A stretch of 39,947 nucleotides of DNA, taken from Volvariella volvacea V23 (lineage: Eukaryota > Basidiomycota > Agaricomycetes > Agaricales > Pluteaceae). This document shows positions 19,804 through 30,500 of this stretch, one piece after another. The stretch covers positions 2,623-42,569 of the forward strand of contig KB722768.1 in assembly GCA_000349905.1 (NCBI GenBank). The letters run 5' to 3'. The notes beneath the pieces were generated by a model that saw only the letters and a program-made list of their open reading frames with translations, was not told where the DNA came from and did not search any database. A program made the translations under genes and the position numbers. How positions within the stretch are numbered: the stretch's first letter is position 1; every line of letters starts with the position of its first letter.

Positions 19804-22289
19804 ATGTCTTCTGCCGACTCTGGTTCAACGTTGGATCCTGCCATTGCTGGGATGATAGACATTTTGAAAGAAGCATGGATCGTCAAATATACGAATGGTG
19901 CGCCGGCTGTATTGTCTGTCATTGTCGTTCTCACTCAGCCGAATGGCGTCCAGTCGCGTTTTTGGTATGTCGGTTGTCGAGAAACAAAGGGCATAGGTAC
20001 TAAGCCTGCATTTTGCGCCATCAGATGCTAATGGTTTATGACCACGCAATTACGTTCGACCTAGAGGTGAGAGTCCATCATCCACCTCCCCGTTCAAAAA
20101 GCTCAAGCGGACACTGTTCTTAGGTCTCGAGGATTTGGAGGTAATTCCAACAACTCACTCGCAACCATTGCTCTGACCCCCTGCGAGTCTGCAATGGCGG
20201 GCACCAAAAGTTTTATTCATGATCAACCGTTACATTATCCCCCCTATGCTCTTGTAAGTTTACCCGTGTCCGTCTTCTCTTGATGGTTGACCCCACCCAG
20301 CTTCGGAGGATTGAGTACGTAGAACAACACCTCTCAGCGCCTGCCAAGCTGCCTATTAACTCGCTTCCAGTCCCATCCATCTACGACCTACCGCAGGGGG
20401 TGAGCCATCCATTCCTCATGCATTGATTTAATCCTTACTCCCGCATTCCAGGTGTACGTATTCGCTCATCAGTCAACCTTTCCGACCGTCTAATAAGCAA
20501 TGAATCACGACAGCTGCGATTTCGTCGCTCGCTGGACATCATGGTAACTCTCCGTTCGACTCGGTTGCCTTCCAACTCCTAATACACGTGTTCTAGGCCC
20601 ACGATCATCGCTCTGGGTACTATTGAAATAATGCTGATTCTCCGTGTCTTAGCACTCTGTAAGCCATCTCCCCGTCGCCACTGATCTTCCTGGGTCCAAA
20701 TACTCATCATGAGGCGTCGTGTAGATAATCACAGTAAGGTCAATTATGCCGTTATCGTTATTTATGCGCCCTACTCAATCAAGCATGGCCATTCTGTTGG
20801 GGCGACGGGCAAAAATAGAAAATTGGCAACTTCCTGTGGGCTCTGTTTTTCCGTACGTAGCCGAAATGCCCGTGTCTTCTGGCTCAAGTAGAATAGTTTT
20901 CCTACAGTCGAGATGGCAGCATTCATTACAATATCCTGCTTCCTCCTGGCAAATACGCAAGGCACGTCGACCCTTCCCACAACTTCCGCTTCATCGGAAA
21001 TGAACTTCTTTCCTTATTCCTTATTCCTTCTGACGAACACGTTATCTAGGTTCACCAGGGGGCGATCTTTTTTCTGGCTGTTTGTTCTCAGCACCACAGT
21101 ATTTTTATGCTGGATGGTGAGTATCGGTGCCTGATGTTTATTGCATGATGAAGTGTTCTGGTGTTCTCATAAGGGTCTTTGTTTACGTTTTAGGATCCCT
21201 CCTGTCGTTTTTGAAAGTGAGTTCAGAACGTTAACATTCTCTCCGGTCCGATTGGTGCAAAGTCTTCGTTTCCCCTGACAATCCCAATCTTTACCGTCTC
21301 AAGGTGTAATCGTGTCCCTTACGATATACAAGGTATTCCAGTATGACAAAATCACGCCAACGTACGTACCAATATATGCTATCGACTTGAACTTCCCCGC
21401 GCCGTCAAACCCTAGCCTGGACATTTTCAAGTGCTTACGGAATTTCCTATTTCATCTAGGCTAGGCGTATTGGCCCGTGATTCGCTGGTTTATTTCCTAG
21501 TCATGTTTTGTAAGTTCACTGCATCGTTTCAGCAATACTCCACCACTTCTAACCAACATTGCCACTTATCATCGCCCTCTACTAACTCCGCCGCTTCGGA
21601 CCTCTTTTGAATTAATTTTGCCTTTCACCCAACCTAACCCTTTCTTGGACACGCTTGTCCTCAATTATGCACGGACCCCGTGATTCCTTCTTGTGGGCGG
21701 CGGGCATCGATCTCACTGGCATTCGCTCCCATGTCCAGCTATCCTATTTGCCAATCTAATCATCGCACGATTTGGACGTGGGTTCATGGGTGCTTTACTC
21801 ATTGGGTAAGTACTACTTCCACCTTTACCACACTCTTCCGCTTCTCTTCCCTTTTTCCCTTCCCGATGCCGAAATACCGAATAGCTAAACTCGGTCACAA
21901 TTAGGCCTTCCTCAGTCGTGGCATGCATCGCCGTAAGTCAATCGCTCTACTGCACCCCTATCTACATCGTTCGATTCTACGGAACCCACAAATCATTCTG
22001 AATACGCACCATCCATCAGGCTGCACGCATGACGATGAACATTCGAGAATTCACCATGGGACAAGCGGGTACCAATCCTGATGGTAGCCAAGAACTGAAG
22101 ACCATGCGTTTCCGTGCGGGCGTGGGCCAGTCGAGCACGGTGGTCGGACATTCACAAGGCGGAGCTGAGTCAGGAGCGGCTTGGTCTTCGGTAGCCAGCC
22201 AGTCTATTGGTACTGGCGGTGCATCAAAGCATGCCATGCATCACGCTGACGGGGAAGGGACATCGCAGAATGAGAACGAGCAGGTATAG
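19804..22289 (+). CDS. DUF6533-type seven-transmembrane protein, many small exons
   Basis: At least 16 exons are needed. Assigned: 19804-19908, 20025-20066, 20124-20140, 20188-20253, 20301-20314, 20371-20399, 20452-20453, 20514-20543, 20597-20658, 20725-about 20835, 20908-?, 21194-21216, 21304-21361, 21460-21509, 21739-21805, 21905-21932, 22020-22289. The product begins MSSADSGSTLDPAIAGM and carries the signature YDHAITFDLEVSRIW, then SLQWRAPKVLFMINRYIIPP, FVARWTSWPTIIALGTIEIM, ITISCFLLANTQ, FESVIVSLTIYKVFQYDKI, LARDSLVYFLVMFSILFANL and VVACIAAARMTMNIREF, followed by a hydrophilic Gly/Ser-rich tail. DUF6533 proteins are expanded in Agaricomycetes and resemble receptors, but function is unknown. 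Uncertain points are the end of exon 1 (donor GTATTG chosen), the junctions around 20835 and 20960-21190, and the long 229-bp intron before 21739. The gene could carry a defect in the unresolved part. It ends 371 bp from the convergent use1 gene. Confidence 0.72.
20452..20453 (+). other. Predicted 2-nt micro-exon (GT) in the DUF6533 gene
   Basis: Exon 20371-20399 ends in phase 0 (CAG GGG) before a GTGAGC donor, and exon 20514 onwards must be read C|TGC GAT TTC to give the conserved CDFVARWTSWPT. Two extra bases are required. The dinucleotide GT at 20452-20453 lies exactly between a CATTCCAG acceptor and a GTACGT donor, splitting the interval into introns of 52 and 60 nt. The second has a CTAATAA branch-like site. 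Direct splicing over the whole interval breaks the frame. Confidence 0.6.
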
Positions 22290-22660
22290 CGGCCTTGCTC
22301 TTATTCTTTTATGCTAAAAGTTGAGGGCGAGTCGTGTGCACGATGAACGCCCTTGGATGTACAGTTGTGGCGAAGGCATCTTCGCTGGGGTAGAGTGATT
22401 AGACGATTGATGTGTGATTTTTGCAGAGCGTTCGTTATTCTTCAGTTATGATTGATAGTTGTATTGGTTACTTGCTTAGTTCGCACATCCGTATGGATCC
22501 TAATTCTCATGTACGCGAACGTTGTTACGAGTCGAATGTATGTAATGAACATAGATTGCATGTATCGCGTGGTATTGTGGCCAGGGCACGAGAAGAGCGT
22601 TCATAAGTGTATGGGACAAGGCAATCGTCCAAAGTCCAGCTGACAAGGTAATCTACAGAA
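22290..22660. other. Convergent intergenic region
   Basis: 371 bp between the stops of the DUF6533 gene (plus) and use1 (minus); it should hold both 3' untranslated regions. The short frames here have no protein-like content. Confidence 0.5.
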
Positions 22661-23717
22661 CTAGAATCGAGTAAACCGTATAAGTGAGACCATGAACATA
22701 AAAATCACCAGCACCGCAATTACAATGAAAACGGTATAACACGTCGTCCCGGTACTCTTCGAACTATGATCCCTCAAGCGAACCCTCTCCTTCTGCATCA
22801 TATCAAAGTTGCTCTCCAGCTTCTGCTGCGTTTCCTCCACAATAGCGGCGTCTTTCTCCAACGAATTAGAGAAGTGTATAGCGTTACGTTTGAGCTGCGT
22901 GGCCATTTGGGCCAATTGATCGGACAGTTCTTGCTGTAAGGCGGAGGAGTTTTGGGCGAATCGGTGGGTGGTAGATCCTGTGCCCGCTGTGGAGCTTAGC
23001 GCAGTCGTTGCACTAGACTTGGAAGATGGAAGTGTGGAAGGGATTAAGGCTGGCAGCAACGATGTGAACTCCGGTTGAGTGGGTATAGGCTCGGACGGTG
23101 ACATGAGGAAGTTGTCCGCCGGTTCAGCCGTTTCTGACTCGGACGCTGATTTGGCCTGCTCATCGTCGGGTTGTTCGGCTGGTTCTACTTCTTGAGTGGG
23201 TGGCGGCGGAAGTGGGAGTGTAGGTAGTATAGGTTCTGGTCGGTGTGGCTTTGGCGCCGTTCTCTATTCGCCTTGTTCGTCGAAAGTCCGTCCAATTGCT
23301 AGGTTGGATACGCACCTGCTCAACCTTGTTTGCAAATGCCTCAACCTTCTCAATCCTTGCTCGGGTCCTTTCCAAGAGTTCCAGCTTCTCGCTAAGGAGC
23401 TTGTCAGACGGAGAATAGTCAATGGAGGTATCTAGACAAACGGGGTTGGCTCCGGTCCATAAATCTCGACATTCTTCAGTAGTTTTCGAGCGAATTTAAC
23501 TTTCTATGGACATAGATAGACGCAATCCCGTTAACGGAGACACCGACACCAACACGAGAAGCCAGCACACCTGTAACACTCCCTGCGCGTGGATCCATGT
23601 CCAATCCGCTTTTTCCTCGTTCCAGTCCTGTTCCGCCGCGGATTTCTCAAGTCTCCTAAGAAGCCGGTATAGGTTGACTTCGTCGTGAGCGTATTTTTCG
23701 GTAGAATAGTCCACCAT
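22661..23717 (-). CDS. use1: Use1-like Qc-SNARE of Golgi-to-ER retrograde transport
   Basis: Four exons (23717-23571, 23503-23442, 23391-23316, 23263-22661) give 295 aa. The N-terminal region (YAHDEVNLYRLLRRLEKSAAE, KVKFARKLLKNVEIY, then RTRARIEKVEAFANKVEQ) is the helical part that meets the Dsl1 tether in yeast. A Pro/Glu-rich linker follows. Residues about 195-260 form the SNARE motif (FAQNSSALQQELSDQLAQM and on) with an Asp in LEKDAAIVEE at the place of the usual zero-layer Gln, a known peculiarity of Use1. The protein ends with a single hydrophobic anchor CYTVFIVIAVLVIFMFMVSLIRF-like (tail-anchored). Use1 works with Sec20, Ufe1/syntaxin 18 and Sec22 to fuse COPI vesicles with the ER. The second intron uses a GTTTGT donor, chosen because it restores frame and avoids a stop. 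Confidence 0.88.
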
Positions 23718-24130
23718 TACGATTTAAAGGAGGAAGTGGTAAACATCTGACTGCCTCTCATTCAGATGGTGTCACAAGCATGTTACAACGTGGAATTACC
23801 GGATTTGGTACTGATCCGAAATAGAAGTTTGAACACGCCCCTATTCTGCAACCTTATATATTCCAGATTCACCAGTTTCTTTCCTCCACACAAAATTAGG
23901 GCTATTTGTAAGGGTGTCCTTACGAGCAGCTCTAATTTTGTTTGACATGAGCTGAACTCCACTGACAAGTCCTCTGGTATAAGACTAAGTAGGACAGGCA
24001 CTAGAAAAGTGCTCAAGTGCATCCCAAAGCCAACATTTCGAGATCAGTTTTCTAACAGCAGGCTTATCTATGTGACTCTAATGTGCATACCTCCTTAGAT
24101 TGCCCCTGTCACATTGGGATATCCTCCTCA
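23718..24130. other. Upstream region of use1, no gene seen
   Basis: About 410 bp. An open frame on the minus strand (23783-24022) is hydrophobic in part but has no recognisable features; I regard it as untranslated. Confidence 0.4.
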
Positions 24131-24406
24131 ATGAACGCAAATCTCACTTATTCTGTCTTCACCACTGGGCATAATGGTTACATCCTTATTTCGATAAGTG
24201 GTGTCTGCTTAGTGCATGACTACTACTACGAGGAGGTTTCCAGTGGAGTTGTTGAGGGATTCGGCGAGGCAGATGCCTGCGAATGGATTTTTAACTTCGG
24301 CGTGCACTATTATGCAAGATATGAATGGCGTGCCAACCTGTGCGTGGTGGAAGGTCAGGTTTGGCTGACAGTTCTTAACTATTTAAGCATTGCCGAGACG
24401 AATTAA
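24131..24406 (+). CDS. Orphan ORF, 91 aa
   Basis: An ATG-started frame reads MNANLTYSVFTTGHNGYILI and continues with an acidic/aromatic stretch (VHDYYYEEVSSGVVEGFGEA) and WIFNFGVHYYARYEW. The alternation of aromatic and small residues looks like beta-rich protein rather than noise, and the frame stays open upstream to 24083 without an ATG. No family recognised, no splice partner found. It may be a small gene or another fragment in the relic-rich stretch that follows. Confidence 0.3.
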   Translation: MNANLTYSVFTTGHNGYILISISGVCLVHDYYYEEVSSGVVEGFGEADACEWIFNFGVHYYARYEWRANLCVVEGQVWLTVLNYLSIAETN

Positions 24407-24609
24407 TATGTTATATATAATAAGCGTCATCCAGTAGTCGATTGAGCATATCTGCGACGCAGAAATTGGTATTCAATGGCAGTGAGTGATTTTGCGGTGT
24501 TTAAAGAATTTATGTGCTTCTTCACTTGATGGCAACATGAAGTTATGGTGATAGACATTTGTTGGCAGAGAGGAGTCCATTTCTCATCGTTGGAGGGTTC
24601 TTGTATAAA

Positions 24610-24880
24610 GGTCTGCTGGTGCACCTAGCGCTAGTTAATGTCGTCGTACCTAGACAAAGCATATACTTTCTTTATTAGGTTAAAATGTCTGCGTGAAGAT
24701 ATTAAAGGCAAATCCGATGCCTTTTCGAAATACAGATGGGGATCTGCACAGTCCTCGACTCTGGATGTGCCGACCAACTCCGAGTGGCCTATTTGAATCA
24801 ATTTTATTTCCTACGCGATGGGTGGTGCTAGTTCGTGGTTGACAGGTAGTCTGCAAGGGTAGATCTGTTGAAGATTTCAA
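24610..24880 (-). pseudogene. Unidentified relic, copy 1
   Basis: This segment is similar by eye to 26345-26580 in the same orientation: shared words include ACCTAG(C/T)GCTAGT.AAT.TCGTC and AGTCCT(C/T)GACTCTG(G/A)ATGT. In minus-strand translation one frame gives SELVGTSRVEDC here against QELVRTFRVKDF in the other copy, so the pair probably descends from a coding exon. Both are short and interrupted by stops. Family unknown. Confidence 0.4.
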
Positions 24881-25029
24881 GGTTGTCAGTAGACGGCATT
24901 TGATGTTCAGAGGGATAACCTCGAGGTGTCAACTCTTCCTTTCCGTAAAATTACTCCGCCTTCATGGCTGCGCTTCGGGTGTTATACGTCTGGTATCTCT
25001 TCCTTCATGTTTAACGCTTATTCCTGGTA

Positions 25030-26130
25030 GGGTAACTTGATTGCTTGCAAGGATAACGATAGCTTCGTAAAGGCTTCTCCAACGTGCAAAAGAGCTGTGC
25101 TAGAAACAGCAAGAGCCCTAGAAAAACAAGGGCACGAGTGCATAGAGGTTGAACTACCGTCAGGAAACATGTGCTTCTCTGCGAGTGGTCCTGTTCATGA
25201 CACTCTCATTCTATCAGTGGTGGATGGGTTTCGTGCATTTGTAGGAATTGCAGCTGGTGATGGCTACAAGGCTATGCTCAGTCATTGATGCCCAGACCCA
25301 ATGGTGAAATATCTCGAGTTAGTAAAGACACTGAATCGGTGATACGACCAACAGGATAATAGCCTCTTCTTAGCTACGCTGGGAACGAGGTTGCCGTGTA
25401 GGTCGCCTATCTTTTTGCCACATAATGCCTGGTAAGTTTTCAGTTGTTAAATAGCATTCTTTCGTAAGCTGGCGTCCTGGATAATCAAAACGTTTGTCGG
25501 TGATGCATCCTTCGCATGCATAATGGCAGAATCAAGACCTCGTACCGTGGATGAAATCTATGTGCTAGTGGATAAGAGAAATAGAATAACGAAGGAATGA
25601 AATGCCAATGTGAGAGCCAGCGATGAATTCAATATCATACTCCTTATTGATACCCGTGTCAGGTCTGGGAGCGGTATGGTCTTGACAGTATCATCGCACC
25701 CGTTCGAGCATTACCGCAGATCCCGCACGGGTAAGTGTGGATGTTCTGGGAGTGAACTGTATTCCTGACACCTTTGCACATACGCAGGGGATGGGACCAA
25801 TTTTCATCACTGGCTGTAGCGACCTTCCTCTACAACGTATCGACCATCCAGTTGGATGGGTCTCTGTCACCCGAGTTGATCCATTTAAAGATCAACTCAC
25901 CGACGAATGGGAAGATACTCCTGCTCTACGGTCTTTATTATTAGAAAAATGGCTGTACCACGACAAGAAAGCATTGTACGATCCTGTCAAGAATCAGGGA
26001 ATGCCAGTGGCTGTGCAGGCCGTAGGCAGGAAAGGAGGTCTCGGCCACGATGAAGGTTATAGATGCTGCATTAGGACTCCGAGACTTTGAACCTGGGACA
26101 AGCTTTGTAAAGTGGATGCAAATGGTGACA
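25030..26130 (+). pseudogene. 5'-truncated, frameshifted fungal amidase pseudogene
   Basis: Segments in all three frames match, in order, the C-terminal half of fungal amidase-signature enzymes: FVKASPTCKRAVLETARALE with KQGHECIEVELP and GDGYKAMLSH (25060-25288, then a stop); ATLGTRLP (about 25375); WIIKTFVGDASFA and RPRTVDEIYVLVDKRNR (about 25480-25595, then a stop); VWERYGLDSIIAPVRALPQI with PHG (about 25665-25730); IDHPVGWVSVTRVDPFKDQL with TDEW, then QGMPVAVQAVGRK (to about 26030); and, after a shift, MKVIDAALGLRDFEPG (about 26050-26100). The catalytic Lys-Ser-Ser region, which should precede this, is absent. The copy is therefore truncated and dead. Active family members hydrolyse amides; no live copy is in the window. 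Confidence 0.8.
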
Positions 26131-26344
26131 CTTCTTCATAGATTTCATTAGTTTTGGTTTCTTAGACTTAATTTGTCCCTCGAAACTTTGAGGATGGCGC
26201 GTCATATATAGTAGAGCAAATATTACATAGTCTAGTGAGTAGATGGTACGAGATGGACATGGCGGGCCGGTTGATATGGTGAGATTTGTTCTTGATAAAA
26301 CAAAGTCTACGTTCAGTCATTAGAATTGTCTCTCACATACAATC

Positions 26345-26580
26345 TACTCCTGTACCTAGTGCTAGTGAATATCGTCATAAATTTGATAGCAAAATACAAT
26401 ATCGATAAGTATGGTTTCCTTGAAGCAAAGTCTCACAATGCGCCACGGTGCTCCGTAAAGTCCTTGACTCTGAATGTCCTGACTAACTCTTGGTGACCTA
26501 GTGGATATGCGCAGACTGGTTCGATGGTCTTCGCACAGCTCGGGCGTAGTCTCCACTGAACTAGATTAAGACAATAGATT
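26345..26580 (-). pseudogene. Unidentified relic, copy 2
   Basis: Second member of the diverged pair described at 24610-24880 (frame with QELVRTFRVKDFTEH). The two copies bracket the amidase pseudogene in direct orientation, so the duplication may have involved a larger block. Confidence 0.4.
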
Positions 26581-26825
26581 GCGCAGTCAGCGAGCCTCAC
26601 ACATCTAGAGCATAGAAACCATGTGACTGATGATGAAGTTGATTGAATCGAGAGGCATAATATACGTAGCGCGGACCAACCCCCGTCCCTCTATCTATCT
26701 TGACCCTTGTGCGCTACCTACGGATAGAGAAAGCTCTTGGGCCATTAAAGTAACGTCCGTATTCTGTGATGCCTCAGTCGAAGTGCTTAAACTGCCATTG
26801 CAGCTCGTAATCATTGCAACCCCAC

Positions 26826-27125
26826 ATGGTACGACACGAGATCAAACAAGGCCCTATAAAGGTTGGATACGGTCATGACGAACTAACCGGTTACTTCCTA
26901 TCTGTCTTTGATAATCGACTGGAGTGGGAGGAAGAAAATTCTGCAGCAGTAAACGCCATAGCAGAGAAAGTCGATCCTGAGGGAAGCGGGATCTACTTTG
27001 ACCTTCACACGGGGCAAATTGGATTCGGCCACAAGGTTGACATCGACACGTTGGTCCACTTCTGGAAGGCATATGGTGTCCCAGATGGCCACATCCAGAA
27101 GGCTAAGCACAGGCAAGGGTTGTGA
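26826..27125 (+). CDS. Orphan ORF, 99 aa, probably a gene fragment
   Basis: The frame from the ATG at 26826 reads MVRHEIKQGPIKVGYGHDEL and then TGYFLSVFDNRLEWEEENSA, YFDLHTGQIGFGHKVDIDTL and VHFWKAYGVPDGHI before stopping. Its composition is strongly protein-like (a globular alpha/beta fragment) and better than chance frames nearby. I have a vague impression of lineage-specific hypothetical proteins with a similar 'GYFLSVFD...YFDLHTG' layout but cannot name a family. The preceding 200 bp may hold a broken upstream exon. Confidence 0.45.
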   Translation: MVRHEIKQGPIKVGYGHDELTGYFLSVFDNRLEWEEENSAAVNAIAEKVDPEGSGIYFDLHTGQIGFGHKVDIDTLVHFWKAYGVPDGHIQKAKHRQGL

Positions 27126-27552
27126 TGAACTTGCTCTGGTGAGTTCTTGGTTCCTGGCCTGGTGGTGTCGGCTTTAATAGCAATTCATCAACAGAATAGG
27201 ACTTCGGTTAGAAGATATTTTCTCGTTGGAACTTGTCCTCGTTTGAAAATTTGCATGTCCTTTCTATGAAATATCCTGTGTTAGTGAATTATTGTTCTAC
27301 GTACTGGTTCGAATCGAGTTGAATTATTGCCAAATAAGTCAAAAAATGACTGCGCGAAAGACTTGCCTTTTCGGGACAAAATGGAGTCAAATGCGCTCAG
27401 CGTTGAGTTTTCTGCGGTGCCTCCCACACAACAGCGCATTTGCACCCAGGTCTGCGCATCTAATCAGGCGTGCACATCACCTCCACATCTGCATTTGGCT
27501 GTCTCTTCCGCAACCCTTTTCAACGATATAATACGCTGCCGATCATTACACA
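27126..27552. other. Upstream region of the sqs1-like gene
   Basis: About 430 bp without a supported gene. It becomes pyrimidine-rich toward 27553, as expected for a leader. Overlapping short frames at 27292-27566 look non-coding. Confidence 0.45.
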
Positions 27553-30500
27553 ATGTCTCGATCTAATCGCGGGAGGGGTCGTGGCCGCGGCCGCGGAGGA
27601 AGAGGTGGTGGAGGCGAATTCATGGGACGGGGTATGGGCGGAGGAAGAGGGAGGGGAGGAAGAGGATTCCGAGGTGGTGGGTGGGGACGGGGTGGCCCGC
27701 CGTCACTGCGCGGAGACGCAGATTTCTTCGATAATGGGATGGATTTTGTGATTCAACAGTGGCCAGCGAACAGTACGTGTGTCAGCCCCACGATGGTGGA
27801 GGTGAATTCTCATTTGGGATGTGCAATGCGTCTTTTCTTTGCTCGCCCATTCTGTTCTGTGATACACGATAGATGGGCCTGCGCGAGGGTCAAGAGGTAG
27901 GGGATCGGGACCCAGCACTCCAGGTCGATCAGGGTCTAATACACCAAGAGGGAGAGGACGTCCGCCTCCAACTAGAGGAACAGATTCCCCTCGTGCACGA
28001 GGAAGGGGTGACGGAGGAAATAGAGGTGGCCGTGGCNNNNNNNNNNNNNNNNNNNNNNNNNNNNNNNNNNNNNNNNNNNNNNNNNNNNNNNNNNNNNNNN
28101 NNNNNNNNNNNNNNNNNNNNNNNNNNNNNNNNNNNNGCCAAAACGCCCCCATTATCTCAGCTATTAGCGGAAGATAGGCCCTATCTAAGGCCCATAATAT
28201 TTGTGAGATCGATCCAGACGCCATTTTTGTTCAGAGTGGAGGAAGAGATATTTAGACCTGTGGCGGAGGAAGTCGGTTCGTACACGGATCTCTACTTTCA
28301 TACTGTTATCCTAAGCTTTGACTTCAGGGGACGGGGAAGTCAATCATGTCCCAACGGCTGATAGAGTGTTCAAAGTATTCAGTGGTTCTGCAGATGCCGA
28401 GGATACAGAGGCATCAACAGAAGAGCAAGAAGCTGTCGAAGAGATAGATTTCGCGGATCTCGGGCGCATACAAGCAGAAGTCGATGCAGCAGCTGCAAGA
28501 GGTGCCTCGAAGAAGAATGCAGAACTCATCGAGGTTGAAGAGCGATTTACTGGTATCAGAATAAGCAGTATAACAACCAACGACCCCACACCGGGTGCAC
28601 CCGACGACACCGCGCTGGCAACCACCAGTGTATCGTCCATGCAAGTGGAAATCAGTGAAGCTTCTACACCCGGTGTTTCTACCGAGACTACGGCCGCCCA
28701 AACAGCATCAGTCCCAGAAACCACAACACAAACCACCGCGGAAGAACCAAAGCCAACGGAGGAGCCTCTTGGATTCTTCATAGACACCAATCCCACCCAA
28801 CCTACTACTGCTGGCGTCACGACATCACAGACCACCAATCCACTAGGCGGCGATGACAAGGACGACGATGACGACATTATCGTCTACGTCGCTCCTCACC
28901 CGCGCTCAGGATCTGATTCTCACCCACAGCGAGAGCCAACTCCCCAACCTTTACCGCTTCCAACAACGTCCATCTTGACCGGTCTTGCTTTGGGTCAACC
29001 AGCCCAGCCTCAGCCTCAGCCTCAGCTAAGTTCCTCCGATGGTCCTCCCACTACAGGGCCCAGCGAACCACCTGCAGACGCATCACTGCAAACCCCTGTT
29101 CCTGCACCAGAAGAACTAACCTCACCCCCACCCATCCCGCCCATCCCTTCACCACCCCCATTCTCCTCCGTCCAGTTCTCCTTCGCAGAAACTCCCTCAG
29201 CATCAGCACCAGCACCAACCAAAAAGACAACCCGCCAGACACCCACCTTTGTGGTTGGATCGCGAGCCAAAGCCAAAGCCAAAGCCCGCATGGTCGAGAG
29301 AAAGAGAAGGTCGACACAGAGGCCCGTGTTTGGGTCGTACGGAGCGATGATGGAGGAGGCGCAGCTGCATGAAAGTGGGCAGCATACTACTATTCGATGG
29401 GTGGTTGGCAGACGGGGGGATTCTGATCTTGATTGGGGAGACGAAGATGAAGATGGTAAGGACGAGGAGGGAGGTGCGGGTGCAGGTGCGGATGGTGTGG
29501 CAGAGGGGATGAGTCTTGATCCTGATTTGGAGATGGATATCGGTGCTATGAAGGCGTTTGTGACGGGGATGGGGCCGAGCGGGGGTGCTTTTGTTACTAT
29601 GGATGATATCGCGGACCAGAGGAAGCTAGAGGAGGAGGACAACGACGTTGTGCGGCGTGGTGTTGAGAGTGAAGAGAGCGACGAGGATGAGGACGACGAA
29701 GAGTTGGATGCAGCTGTCAATGAGGAAGAGGAGCAGATGGTTGCGGATGATGACGACGATCCGTTGCTTTCCTCAGACGACGATATGGACCCACGAGCGA
29801 GTTTCCAAGCTCGGCTGGATCGTATACGGAGGAATGCAAGGGGTAAACGTAAAGAAGATAATTTTGTCGCTGCCGAGCTCATGGATTTGGATGATGATGA
29901 TGATGACGACGATGAAGATTTTGATGAGGATGAAGATTTAATCAACAATATCGAGGTAATAGATCTCTCTAACGTAGGATTACGAGCTTAATTAAATTCT
30001 TTTCATTTTAGGGATTCTTGGATAGATACAGTGACACCCTCGAAAGCCACGATAGGAAACATCGCAACGACGTCTTCCGCGCCATCAACACCGGCAGCTT
30101 TGACCTCTTTGAAAACCTCGGTCAAACAAGTACGTCTATTCCCTCCAGACCAATCAAAAATTAATTTACTCATATCATGTCTGCCATCAGGCAAGAAGAA
30201 GAAAGACCGCTACACCGACCTCCCCGACGACCTCCAAGCCCAATGGGAAAAAGACCGCGCGAAAAAGGCCGAACACAAGCGCCTGCGCGCGCTCGAACGT
30301 CTCCGCCTCGCCTCGGACCCGTTCGCGGCCCACAAGGGCGGCAAGAAGGGCAAAAAGGCGATGCTCGCCGCCTCGCGCCTCGACCCCACCATCACCGTCC
30401 TCCCGAACAGGGTGATCGACATGGTCGGGCTCGTGCAGCAGATCAGGAGGTGGATCGCGGATCTGGGGGGCCCACAGAGTATGGCGCTGCCCCCGGCGGA

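Noticed and set aside
28344..29948. Long minus-strand ORFs opposite the sqs1-like exon 3
   Set aside because: They are Ser-rich mirror frames of the acidic Asp/Glu coding repeats and have no independent support.
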